Of a stretch of 64,000 nucleotides of DNA, positions 24,855 to 36,189 are shown piece after piece; position 1 is the first letter of the stretch; every line of letters starts with the position of its first letter. Below the pieces are notes generated by a model, which was given only the letters and a program-made list of their open reading frames with translations, did not search any database and was not told the DNA's origin. The DNA comes from Straminergon stramineum. Taxonomy: Eukaryota > Streptophyta > Bryopsida > Hypnales > Calliergonaceae. The translations under genes were made by a program, and so were the position numbers. The DNA lies in contig OY987269.1 in assembly GCA_963920665.1 (NCBI GenBank), positions 14,138,501 through 14,202,500 on the forward strand, read 5' to 3'.

Positions 24855-24886
24855 CCCTTGCAAAGAAATTCCGTTTCATTTGTTAA
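24855..24886 (+). mobile_element. Retroposon 3' stem-loop tail interrupted by a TTAA element (5 of 5)
   Basis: CAAAGAAATTCCGTTTCATT then TGTTAA (24861-24886). The tail stops exactly where a TTAA-flanked element begins, so the family B element appears to have inserted at the A-tail. Confidence 0.45.
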
Positions 24887-25101
24887 TCCTTAAAGGACGG
24901 ACTCGTTACCGTGAAATTCATGGCCTTGGGAACCGTGTGACAACATCTACTTTAAAAAAAACAAAAAAAAACATACATTGGAGGTCGAAGTACTATAGAA
25001 GATCTTCCCTTTCCGCACAAAATTCGAAGGATGAATGGTCCTAAATAGAGAGATTCCTTGTCATCCATTGGCCACAAAATGGTTGTGTCAATGTTTATGG
25101 G
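24887..25101. mobile_element. TTAA-flanked miniature element, family B, copy 1 (215 bp)
   Basis: TTAA at 24883-24886 and 25102-25105. The left end TCCTTAAAGGACGGACTCGT and right end GTCAATGTTTATGGG are imperfectly inverted. The interior (CATCTACTTTAAAAAA, AGAAGATCTTCCCTTTCC, CCTTGTCATCCATTGG) is shared with 32405-32626, 32735-32956 and 37768-37989. Confidence 0.9.
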
Positions 25102-25105
25102 TTAA

Positions 25106-25815
25106 GAAAAAAAGGGTTCATAAATGACTATGTTCCACCCAAACAACACTTCAAAACTTTCATTTTTTAGTGCACAGAGTTTGGATGGAAATTATTACTT
25201 TTTTGCATTTTTCAAACTTAGAATCTTGAATTAGATCTCTATGAGAATGCGTGGAGAGAGTTTTAGACACTTTGGCCCCCCCATAGATAATTAAGATATT
25301 AGTGTTCAATGTGAAAAGTGAAAAGATTTATTTTTTAACACCTTGCTCTAACTAGGTTTTCAAACTTTGAATTCTCCCTACCTTAGATTGTTTGCACTTC
25401 ACAATTTTGAGGTCTAAATCTTCGTGTTAGAGAATTGCATTGAAAATTCAGGAAAAATAATTCACAAAATTTTCTATCTAAAGAAACTTGTTGAATAGGA
25501 GTAGGTATAATGTAGAAAGGAAAATTAAATTGTTAATATTTCTAAAATAAAATTGAAATACATTAATCCTATTGGTGAAATTAAATGGAAAATTGGAAAT
25601 TTTAAGAGGTGGATCTTTTCAAAATTTTGATGTTAGGTGCACAAATGTATTACCTTTGTAAAATTTTAGTTTCTCCTCTAAATCAATTTTTTTTCAATTG
25701 AATTATTATTAGAAGTTTTTGGTGAAATCCACTCTTCATATTAAAATATGATAGGTACATAATGGACATTAAGTAGTATACAATCATCAAACAAAGACTA
25801 TGTGTAGTGCACAAC
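25106..25815. other. Gene-free stretch
   Basis: AT-rich; nothing recognised. Confidence 0.35.
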
Positions 25816-26060
25816 AGTGCTAGTATGTGAGCCCAAGAATGTGAGCTTGTGAGTATTGAGCCTACATTATAGATACCTATATTATAGATACCACACATTG
25901 TAGAAGGTATATGTATCATAAACATCTATAAAATGGGTATTTGTAACATATACACCCTATAATCATAGATGATTTCTATGGTATATACACCTATAATATA
26001 GGTATGTAATATTATTATAGATTCATAGGGTTACATTCCTATGCTCATATAATAGGAACC
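25816..26060. mobile_element. Inverted-repeat element with GGTxGCTAxTATGTGAGC ends, copy 2 (inverted)
   Basis: Starts GTGCTAGTATGTGAGCCCA and ends GCTCATATAATAGGAACC. The interior is the reverse of 13047-13288 (GTATCATAAACATCTAT; ATTATAGATACCTATATTA). Confidence 0.7.
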
Positions 26061-27716
26061 CTCGGAATATTAAATATGAAAAAAGTTAAAAAATCATAAA
26101 ATCATAATTGATTAATCTTATTTGACGTGGCAGGGGCTATGTCCATTAGGCAATTGATGTGGCAACATTCCCAAGGTTCTTTACTATTTGGAAACTCATA
26201 GTTTTGTATAGACTTCAAATCTCTTATAATGAATGTAACTTCTCAAACATCTAAAGTGATAGTTAAATCATTTAAAAGGACATGTTAACCTTTCTTTATG
26301 ACTACTTTGATGAGATTGAGGTTAATAATATTATATTCACAATAATCACATCAAATGATTTTGAGTGAGCATGTGTCCATCGGATAGAACGACAAATTCA
26401 ATTTGGGGTCTTTGGTTTAGGGTTTGAATATTTTTTTTGATAATGATTGTTTGTAGTTTCCAATTTCTAAGTCACCCTATAATTTTTTTTAATATGGATT
26501 TCTACAATGAATGGATAGGACCTAGGTAAGAATATGGAGATTTAAGGCGCTAATGGGAAGACTCAAATGGAAATGATTGACATGGGCAAGCAACTATTGG
26601 TACCCAACTTCCATCCATTGTTGCTTCAATCCTTTGAATGTGTTGTTGTTGCCCATTTTTGTTCCATTTGTGCCCCAACACCTACTCTTTCTCATTCAAT
26701 TATGTGTGCCTACATAGCTCATACTTGGCAACCTTGTGGTAAAATAAGATAAGTCTATGTACATATTAATTACCTTGTCTAATACTTGACTTTCCTTTGA
26801 CCACATAGGAAGCTTGAAGTACACAAACAAATATGTACCCTAAATATATTTGAATGACAATATAAGTGAAATTATTAAAAAATTCAAATAGAAACTCAAG
26901 CATTAAAGATTTAAGGACAAAGATGCCTATATCAAACCTTATATATTTTGGGGCAATTTAAAAAAGATCATGCATAGATTTTTATTTTTTTGAAAACACA
27001 TATTCTAAAATCAACACATCAATGCAATGTTCTTCACACAATCTAACAATATAAAACCCTTCTCCACTTCAATCATACTTTCCACTTTCCATGAGAAGAT
27101 GGTCTGAAATGGTAATTTTAAATTCATGAATCCTTCGACGTCCTTAAAGTAGTAATTATTCCCCCTTGGTGGGAATAATTACCCTACAGTGAAGAAATTC
27201 TGCCGACAATGCAAATCGAAGAAGAAGTAGTCATAGGGAGGTGGCGGCAGCAGCAGTGAGGTGCAGCGGGACTGCGGGAGGTGCGAGACGATGGTCAGAG
27301 CGCGAGCGGCTAACTGTCAGTGAAAGTGGAAACAGGAGCCTAATAATGAGCGAGGGGCAAGTGAGGTGGTAGTGCGAATGTCGTGGTCTCTTGGTGAGAG
27401 TACTGACGCCACCCGGCCTGACTACAAGAGAAGATTAACCTGCAGCTGCAGGCATTGCAGCAGAAGCTACTCACTCTTATTGCAACGCCGCAGCTGATTG
27501 CGCACACCGCGCTGCATGCTTCAATCGCGATCCGATCCGAGCTTGCACGCAAGTTCAGCTTATAATGCTCCCTCTTGCCATTGCTGTTCAACGCTCTTTT
27601 TCCCATCCCTCTTCGCCATTATCGTACTTACGTGCGCCGTTCTTGGTCTTTTAATTTCGAAAGCTTGACGCCTTAACTCGATCGCTTTGCATTGTAGTTG
27701 CCGTGGAGTTACGGCG
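26061..27716. other. Gene-free stretch and pectate lyase 5' region
   Basis: Up to about 27.1 kb it is AT-rich with nothing recognised. From about 27.2 kb the sequence turns markedly GC-richer, consistent with the promoter and 5' UTR of the pectate lyase starting at 27717. Confidence 0.4.
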
Positions 27717-30700
27717 ATGGCGAACTTAGTGTTGATCGGCGTTGTAGTGGTCGGTTTCCTGATGCATTGGGAAGTCTGTGGAGCTGTGCGGATTCTGGCT
27801 ACGACTAAGGTGGACGAGTCTAATTTGGACTCGGAAGCAAGGTAAAGATCAAGTCTAGTGCCGAGAAGTGTCATTGTTTGAGCAGAGTCAAGATTGCTTT
27901 TGGTAGGCGTAGAGTCCGCATAACAAAGTCTTCCGAACTCCAATGCTGGATAGGAGCTGGCGTAAAAGTCCTTGTCGTGCGGTCCTCAGCTTTTTCGGAA
28001 CATATTAGACTATTGTCCTATATTCAGCTTGAGAGTTTGAATTATAATCTCGTTTTCTCCGTCTACTCTAGTGCCGCAGAAACATCATTGCTTGAGTAGA
28101 GAATGGAAGGTGTCCACGGGCAGAGTTTGCATCAATCAATGTCCTTCTAACTTGATCTAAGTAGCTGGTCAGCAGCTTGTGAAGGAATCTCGTTCTTGCG
28201 GTTCTCCGATCCTCTGTTTTTCCGGAACCTGTAGACATTGTCTTAAAAATAGCTTGAGAGTTAAGATCGTAGTCTCGTTTGAAACTCTTCCTGAGAAAGA
28301 GTATGTCTGGAACGCAAACTAACGGATGTTTCGTCTCTGTCGCGGCGATAACCTTGATATGCGCGCTTCTCTTTTCTGCAAAGATTTATTTCTGAAGCAG
28401 ATGAGTGCCGCGCCGTTGTCGCGAGCTGTTGTGAATGAGACTGCAGATTTCTAGCTCTTGTTAGTAGGCATTGTTTACAAAACTGAGGAGAAACTGAGAT
28501 ACCGATATTATGCAGTGATGTACTCCTCGTTGTCTTGCCTATTTCATTTCTTGCTTGCTTTCGAAAAAGGTTTGAACGTTTTCGGTGAAGCTGTAGCCTC
28601 ATTTTACACTCTGGACACAGCTCAGAAATGAATGCATTTATCTAAGATGTGTTGATTCTGGCCGGTTCTTTCAGAGGAGGAATGTAAGCTTCTCCGCTCG
28701 TATTTCCTTCGTGATCATGAACCTAGTTCAGCTAACACAATTATGTGTATTGAATGGCTTGAAAGGGAGCTCGTTCAGTTAGTTTCAGTGATTGCCATGT
28801 CTCCTTTATTTTATATTTGTTTTGAGTATTAATGGTGAAGCGACCACCTCGTATTTTACTGCTTTACTTTCCGAGTAATGTGCCCCGGTCAGTGCAAGTA
28901 GTATGGCACGGCCGGTGGTTCTCAAGGTGTGAGTCTGACATAATGTGTCTGTTGTTGTAATTGAAGCTCTAATTTCACCCGAAGAGCACTTGGTGGTTGC
29001 GGAACCGGCAATCCCGTCGATGACTGTTGGAGGTGCAATTACAACTGGGCGAAGAATCGGCAACAACTCGCAGAATGCGCCCTTGGCTTCGGCAAGAACG
29101 CCGTCGGTGGTAAAAACGGAGAAATATACGTTGTCACCGACGACAGCGACAACGACGTGGTTAATCCCAGAAAAGGGACACTTCGCTATGGCGTCATTCA
29201 GTCCGAGCCTCTCTGGATTGTGTTTAGCCGCAACATGAACATAAAGCTCAAGGAGGAGCTCATCATGAACAGTTACAAGACTCTCGACGGCCGTGGTCAC
29301 AATGTTCACATTGCCGGAGGAGCATGTCTGACGGTTCAATATGTGAATAACATCATCATTCACAACATTCACATTCACGACTGTAAGGTTACCGGGCCTG
29401 CCGATGTAAGGAGCTCCCCCACCCATTACGGAAGCAGAGGTAAATCCGATGGAGATGCTATTAACATCTTTGGGTCTCACGACATCTGGGTGGACCACTG
29501 CTATTTTTCTAGATGCGCTGATGGCCTCGTCGATGTCATTCAAGGATCTACTGATGTCACCATCTCCAACAACTACTTTGAGAACCATGACAAGGTATGA
29601 TCTTCTTAAAATGTTCAAATTCTGGTGTGTTTTGCATGTTCTTAAGTGGAGCAAAATTGTGGAAATAGTACATGCTCAGTTGTGCAAGCAGCCAAGTTGT
29701 ACATTTTTTAACAATTGAACTCCAGATGTGAGTTACCTTTGTGTGCTACAATTGTGTGTGGAAGAAAATAGTTCAGCAAGAAAATCTTCGAAAATTGTGT
29801 GTCAAAATAGCGTGTGGAAAGAGGAGATTGTTCATGAATTACTCCGTACAATGCAGCTCCTCTTCTTGAAAGTTCTTGAATGCCTGCCTGCCATATTTTG
29901 ATAATGCGTCATTGAGATGATGATGTTTTAATGGTGTTCAATTAATTGTAAATATGAACGTTGCATATCATTAAGGGTTACTTCGGTTGCATACAACTCG
30001 GAGAGATGAGGAAAGTGTTCATTGCGATGATTACCTTTGTACCAAGCTCTGACTCGTCTTCCTCATTACTTGTCTGCCCCAGGTGATGTTACTTGGTGCT
30101 CATCCAAAGGACACCATAGACAAGGGTATGAGAGTCACCGTCGCCTTCAACCACTTTGGAGCAAATCTAATTGAGCGCATGCCAAGGTAAATGCAATGTG
30201 TCTTACTGTGTTGATCTTTGATTTTCCAGTTTCTTCTTCTTGAGAAGCCCATGCTTTACATTTTGTATTTTACATGAATATTTATGCAGTGATGTTTCTT
30301 GTCTCTGAAGGTGCCGGCAAGGAACATTCCACATTGTAAACAACAACTACCAAGGATGGGAAATGTATGCTATTGGAGGAAGTGAAAATCCAATGATAAA
30401 CAGTGAGGGGAATCGCTTCGTTGCTCCTGACGCCAGATTCAAGAAAGAGGTGGAGATTTGCTCGAACTCTCCTTTCTGCGCGCTATTAATCGTTTTTAAT
30501 TAGTCTAAGACGTGTCGCATTCCACGCAGTGACTCCACCCAACTTGGCTGTTTTTTGTCCCCCGATTACAAAACCGGCCAAGTTGGGCGGACTCACAGCT
30601 CGGAATAAGGTATATTCGTACGGGGTGCCTTGCTTGTTGATATCTCACATTGAATCCGAGCCCAGCTATTTCTTTGATGTCAGACGTTGAAGTTGTCTTC

Positions 30701-30993
30701 TTTTCAATCTAAATAGACAGCTGCTTCACTTTTAAAATTCCTTTCTAAAGTTTCTCTGAGGGAAGTGAGTCTCTCTTCTTCAGGTGACGAAGCGCATTGA
30801 TGATGGAGGAAACAAAAACGAAGACAGTTGGAACTGGAGATCTTCTGGCGATTTGTTCCTCAACGGTGCTTTCTTTACCAAATCGGGAGCATCTGGAAAT
30901 GCTCAGTTCTATGCAAAGGCCACCAGTTTCAGCGCTCGCCCTGCTTTGATGGTGCAATCTATGACTAATGACGCAGGTCCCCTCGCCTTGTGA
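27717..30993 (+). CDS. Secreted pectate lyase (polysaccharide lyase family 1), five exons
   Basis: Cleaves de-esterified pectin by beta-elimination in the cell wall, Ca-dependent. Exons 27717-27841, 28967-29594, 30083-30186, 30311-30449 and 30784-30993 join in phase to about 401 residues. Exon 1 is a hydrophobic signal peptide ([18 protein letters not shown]). The mature part opens with the plant pectate lyase signature [13 protein letters not shown] from residue 53, then [28 protein letters not shown] and [11 protein letters not shown]. Ca-site region: [10 protein letters not shown] and WVDHC (216-220) with ADGLVD (226-231). The R-x-P-x-x-R active-site motif RMPRCR is at 283-288. The C-terminus has [16 protein letters not shown] and ends GPLAL, without the Cys-containing tail (ALNC...) of many angiosperm homologues. 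No breaks; it looks functional. Confidence 0.96.
27855..28285. repeat. Diverged tandem duplication in pectate lyase intron 1
   Basis: Two ~210-bp segments start TCTAGTGCCG (27855 and about 28066) and share TCATTG-TTGAGNAGAG, the CTGTTTTTCCGGAAC-like region and CTTGAGAGTT-AA-AT-GTAGTCTCGTTT at matching offsets. Many indels, so the duplication is old. Confidence 0.6.
30528..30596. repeat. Foldback hairpin in pectate lyase intron 4
   Basis: GTGACTCCACCCAACTTGGC at 30529 pairs with GGCCAAGTTGGGCGGACTCA ending about 30594. The stem is about 20 bp around a ~25-nt loop. Confidence 0.8.
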
Positions 30994-32400
30994 CAGCCGC
31001 TCCTTGGTCGGATGACCTGACCTGGCCTGGATATTCCTGTATTCAGCTGAATTCTCTTCTGCTTTAGTGCAATTACAAAGTGTTCTTGGACTTCGCGGTC
31101 GAGCGCTGGCCATGCATGGTCGGCCTAGACCGTGTATACAATAATAGTGTAATGAAATTTCTTTTTTGTGTAACCTTTAATTATTCATGATGTGTGCTGT
31201 TCACAACTTGCTATTAATTCCAATGTTCCTTACAAAGTGCTTAATTAGAGGCTGAAAACATGTACAATATGTGCTCGTTTTGGACGGGGGAAACTAAATA
31301 CTCCCATACTAAGGTGGTTTGCAAAACAGCGTGCAGTCAAGTGGAGGTTATGCAAGTTAGAGTAGTACGAACATACCAATCTGCTCATTGCTATTTCATT
31401 TTTGAGAACGTCGGTCATAGCCTTATTGGTGCGTACCAGGAATTTAACAGGATGGAGCAAGACCAAGTAATTGATCACATGTGATCATTCAAGAACATTG
31501 CTGTATTGATCCAACTAGCTGAAATGAAATTCCGAAAAATTGTCTGTATTTGTTGCTTGAGAGATTGTGAGTCTCCATTTCTTGTGTTCAAGATCAATAG
31601 AAGTTGCTCATGGGATCTGGTCATGACTTAAATGCTTGACAGTGGAAATTTCTATGAGTAGAGAGTTGAGTAGTATTCAATTGACTGCAACCTTCCATAT
31701 CCAATGTAGCTTGGATAATGCAAGACAAATCACTAATGAATTGGATGAGTTTTGGATAGATATCAATGGTTTAGTATGAACACTTGAATAGAAGTTTGAC
31801 AAAATTTGGAGTAAAGTTCCATGATAATCATATCATTTGTGGTAGCATGGAAATAGTGATGGCTACTTTATATTAGTTTTATTTAAAATACTTCAAAATT
31901 TCACATTATAGTGCCCCTCAAGTGCGGATGATATAAAAAGGAGTATGAGTTAGTGCTACCATAGTGGGGTTCAGAAATTGAACTAATGCAAGTAGTGAAC
32001 TATTGAAAATTATTTGTCTTCATGATCATATAGAAGATTGAAGCAAAATGAATGTACAGAAAAATTCAATATTTGGATGGTGTAGGAAATAACTCAAATG
32101 TGCAGCGATGGTAATTTTCATCCACTACAGTGTATAATTGTTTGGTTGTTAATTCTATCTAAGGTAATTGCATTGAATAGGTAATACTTTCTAAAATTAA
32201 TGCTTGCAAGTTTGTGCCTAAAACATATCTCTAATGATGAAGGTCTATGATTGCTTTTGGGTTCACATGTTTTTAGCACTTTAAAAATTCATAATTTATT
32301 TACACATATTCCAAAAAATGATGGTTTTGAGTTCCAACAAGATTCAATAGAAGATTAAGCAATTCAAGAATATGAACAATACTCAATGGCTTATTTGGAC
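30994..32400. other. Pectate lyase 3' flank and gene-free stretch
   Basis: No further gene recognised. Confidence 0.35.
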
Positions 32401-32404
32401 TTAA

Positions 32405-32626
32405 TCCTTAAAGGATGGATTGGTGATCGTGGAAATCATGGCTTTTGGAACCATGTGACATCATCTACTTTAAAAAAGCCCAAAATATCCATTGGAGGTC
32501 AAACTATTGTAGAAGATCTTCCCTTTCCACCCCTAATTCTGGGGATGAATAGTTGCACTTCTGTCCTACACAAGAGAATTCCTTGTCATCCTTCAACCAC
32601 GAAACGACCATGTCAACGTTTAAGGA
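32405..32626. mobile_element. TTAA-flanked miniature element, family B, copy 2 (222 bp)
   Basis: TTAA at 32401-32404 and 32627-32630. Ends TCCTTAAAGGATGGATTGG and GTCAACGTTTAAGGA. It also contains ATCTACTTTAAAAAAGCC and GTAGAAGATCTTCCCTTTCC. Confidence 0.9.
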
Positions 32627-32734
32627 TTAATAATATGTGGAATAGTGCAATTACCTTACATGCATGTAGTGAAGGCTACACCAAATCAAACGAGAAGAAC
32701 ACCATAAGTCACACTATGTAATTAGTGTGTTTAT

Positions 32735-32956
32735 TTTTTAAATGTCGACACGGATGTTTTATGTCCAATGGATGACAAAGAATCTTTCTATGTAGGACAA
32801 AACTGCGACTATTCCTCCTCGGAATTTTGTGAGAAAAATGTAAATCATCTATAGTAGTATGACTTCCAATGAATATTTTTGGATTTTATAAAATAGATGA
32901 TGTCACACGGTTCCAAAAGGGAGGATTTCCATGGTCACGAGTCTGTCCTTTAAGTG
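32735..32956. mobile_element. Miniature element, family B, copy 3 (inverted)
   Basis: Reverse-oriented family B copy only about 100 bp from copy 2. It holds GGATGACAAAGAATCTTTCT and ATAGATGATGTCACACGGTT. Flanks are TTAT (left) and TTAA (right), one base apart. Confidence 0.85.
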
Positions 32957-33373
32957 TTAAAACCTTGAATATCATATCACAGTAGTGTCATCAATGGATA
33001 ATGTCATAAACAGGTAAGGTTGCTCTAAAATCAATTTCAACAGTTGGAAAATAATCACACAAACTTGGTGCCCAATAAAGAACAATTCTCATTATACTAA
33101 GCTTACTTTGCATGGACACATTCTATCTTCAAGGCCACTTATGGTATGGTTCAGGATTTCAGGGTGAGTGGATAGCACCATTGCTATTTAGCTTATCAAT
33201 AAGATCTCGTCTCATGCAGCTGAACACTAACTTATCTTCCCAAAATTACACGCAGCCCCTATGTCTTTGGGTTCCTGTATCCCATATGAATTTGATATAT
33301 GGTGTATGGAGATGGAATACAGGTATGAAATATGATACATGGATATGAATTCATTTTTAAAACTTGTATTTAA

Positions 33374-33598
33374 CCCTTGAAGGGACTGAAAACCCTTTGC
33401 GGTCATATAGTATATCATGAAATTGGTGGTATTTGATTAGAAAAACATTGACCAAATATTTTTTCAGTACAAAGTAAATTAATGATCATGATAGTATGTA
33501 AATAACAATGCATCAAATTTTACATATTAAAATCACAATTGAAGAGATATAAGGCTATAGATGGATCATATAGAAGGACCCCAAGGGCCTTTCAAGGG
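33374..33598. mobile_element. TTAA-flanked miniature element, family E (225 bp)
   Basis: TTAA at 33370-33373 and 33599-33602. Ends CCCTTGAAGGGACTGAAAA and AAGGGCCTTTCAAGGG. Length is close to family B but the interior differs. Confidence 0.8.
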
Positions 33599-33602
33599 TT
33601 AA

Positions 33603-34640
33603 CCCATATCATGTGCAAGTGTGAGCTCTTCATGCATATAAGGGCTCAAACTCTACTACTAATAAAAGGAAGGCTATGTTGGAAGCAGGAGTGCTTGAGA
33701 TTTTTTGGAATTTGTAAACCACAAGGGGAGAATGATCCGTTCAATTTTTGGTTGGATATTGAAGTATAAGTAGGGTTTCCTTGTCCAATAATACAATTTT
33801 GCTAGTATAATTGGGCATTCTACATTTTTTATCATAAAAATTTATGTTCATGCAAGTTCTATTCACATGGAAGATTCCCCCCCATGTGGTTTAAGATGGA
33901 CAATGTCGCTTGTTGTTTTTTTGCAAAAACAAAAGCACCTCCTTGTTGGGCTCCACCCTCCTCATCACTGTTCCCCCCAGGATTCCCTCCTCCTTAGACA
34001 TTATCCTATACAAAAATAGGCATGGGACATGTCGGTCAAGTCTATAGTAGTGCAATGAACCAAATGTGGAGGTCCAACTAAGGGTGAATGTAAAAAAAAA
34101 GCCCCCCCCTATTTTGTGCTTGATTAATCTATTTCTCTACACCTCTTTAAATTAATTTGGGGCCTCTGATTGCAAATATATACTCAAAATTTACAATTTT
34201 TTTGATGGCTTGTAAAATAAAATGTTCCTATGTTTTTCCCCAGGTGTAAAATGCAAGGGCAAAATAGTCCCTACATTTGGCTCATTGCAATACTAAGGTA
34301 GGTACACCCCAAAAAACCACAAATTAGTATTGTGCATTGTTACTATTATTGGATTGATCAAATTTCTATGTTTCCTTGTTGGCAAGAGAAAGGAGGTTCT
34401 AATGCACCAAAGAATACATCATTTGGATATTATATGCAAAAGTTATTCATGGTCAAAGTTTGTTTCTTAAAATGCTCTATGCAAATAGGTACATAACTGA
34501 ATTTAGAAATGTTCACTTGCTGTAGATGGCACTTATAGGCATAGGACGATTTTGGGGGTACCCACCTTATAGACTCGACCGGACATGTCCCTCTGCAAGG
34601 CACAAATTTGACACTAACTTACAAAAAGTCTCTACCGACC
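33603..34640. other. Gene-free stretch with repeat fragments
   Basis: 34405-34470 matches 22125-22200 (CACCAAAGAATACATCATTT). Otherwise nothing recognised. Confidence 0.4.
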
Positions 34641-34644
34641 CTTT

Positions 34645-34905
34645 TTTTTTGGCACCATGGGGCCAAATTGCACCATTCCAAAATAAATGTCTACTTTTTG
34701 CTAGAAAAAAACCATCTTTTTTTGCCAAAAAATTTTCATTTCTATTTAAAATGTGGATGAATTCACCAAATTTAGATGAAAAAGTATATGGATATGATTG
34801 AAAAGTATATTTTTTGGTTCAAAAGATGGATGAATGTAGAAATACAATACTTCACCAAATTTTAAGTGATCGCCACCTTGGCACTTTCTCAAAAAGTAAA
34901 ATAAA
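34645..34905 (+). repeat. Dispersed repeat H, copy 3
   Basis: Shares GCACCATTCCAAAATAAATG, ATGTGGATGAATTCACCAAA and CTTTCTCAAAAAGTAAAA in order with copies 1 and 2. Confidence 0.75.
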
Positions 34906-35294
34906 AGGGTTGGTCCCTACAATGACCCTCGTATTCGTATCCACAGCTGAACACTAAAATGATGATGGTGTATGATGATACATGTAATTATGTACAGTAC
35001 TGTACTGTACAGTAGAAGTGCTTGACACTCATCCTTTATGATTTTACTGGAACTACTTCAGAAAAAAAAACTGCATGTATTTCATCTCCAGCTTTTCACA
35101 AGCTTTTGAGCGCAAAACCCACGTTTTATTCTGCACCTCTTCAATCAACTTAGTTTGCCTTCATTGTCATTGTCAAAGTTTGATGATTGAAACTTGAAAG
35201 TAGGCAGGTGCTCTGCTTTGAATTGATGCCGCACTATTTCTTTTTTCCTTTCAACTCTTTTTGTATTTTGAGTTCAGTTTTGCTTGATTTGGGG

Positions 35295-35532
35295 GGCCGG
35301 GTGGATTGACCCCCTCGCTTGTCCCCAAGTAAAAACCCTGAAATTTTTAAAATTTTTCACGCATGATAAAATTTGCAAATTTTGAATTCATATTTGCAAT
35401 CAGAGACCCAAAATTAGCTGAAGGAGGTAGAGAAGATAAATTAATGAAGCACAAAATAGGGGGTCTTTTTTCTTACATGCACCCCTGGAATGACTTGGGG
35501 GGGACGAGCGAGGGGGTCAATCCACCCCGGCC
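35295..35532. mobile_element. GC-rich-ended inverted-repeat element (238 bp)
   Basis: Left end GGCCGGGTGGATTGACCCCC then TCGCTTGTCCCC; right end GGGGACGAGCGAGGGGGTCA then ATCCACCCCGGCC. The inverted termini span about 33 bp with one indel. The interior is AT-rich. Flanks ATTTGGGG and ATTTTGGG agree at six of eight positions, which would fit an 8-bp duplication (hAT-like), but this is weak. Confidence 0.7.
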
Positions 35533-35831
35533 ATTTTGGGCGGGGCTCAATGTCTTTCTAAGCTTCATATTTTTTTTTCAGCTTTGGGGTTTTGGGGGAG
35601 TAAAAGAAAGAAGAGAGCGTTACCATGAGTGCTTGCCCTCTTTTAAAAGGAGTCTTTTTTTGAAGGAATCGTTAGTCAGTGAGCGGCTTCTGGATAAAGG
35701 TGGAAAAGCCATTGCATTATTGCGTGTCCTCTTTTGGGGGAGATGAGACTCAATCTGCTAAACATGCCCTCGGGTTTCCTTACCAGTATTCTATGTTAAG
35801 CTAAGCTTGGTTTCAACATAAACTACTATAA

Positions 35832-36012
35832 GGTATGATGTGCACCTAAAAGAGACACTCTCCTAATTGCGATATTTATCTACATTTGTCTAAAAGAGAC
35901 ACTTTCCTAATTGCGATATTTATCTAGATTTGTCTAAGATTTCAAGCTTGGGATTTTGGGCTGGTGTAAATAAGTGTCCATTTGGAGAGTGTCTGTTTTA
36001 GGTGCACATACC
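35832..36012. mobile_element. Foldback element with GGTATG...CATACC ends (181 bp) containing a 44-bp duplication
   Basis: The left end GGTATGATGTGCACCTAAAA pairs with the right end TTTTAGGTGCACATACC. Flanks are ATAA and TTAA. Inside, a 44-bp unit starting CTAAAAGAGACACT is duplicated (35846-35889, 35890-35933) with two or three differences. Same termini as 14306-14431. Confidence 0.75.
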
Positions 36013-36189
36013 TTAATTATTAATTATTGTCAACAAGTGTCACATGATTGGTTAGAGTTTCTTTGACAATGATATGCCAAAATTGAATTTTAGACTCAAA
36101 ATAGGGTAAGCAATATTGTACCTAGCTGTGAAGGTGGATGTTTCATGCAAAATAATTAATTAGCCCTGTGGAGTTGTATTGTCCCTATG

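Noticed and set aside
28806..29654. 282-codon open frame on the minus strand
   Set aside because: It is the exact antisense of pectate lyase exon 2, which has clear family motifs on the plus strand.
32386..32721. 111-codon ORF
   Set aside because: It runs through a family B miniature element and its TTAA flanks; repeat sequence, not a gene.
34992..35013. Palindrome GTACAGTACTGTACTGTAC
   Set aside because: Short low-complexity palindrome with no element boundaries or gene context.
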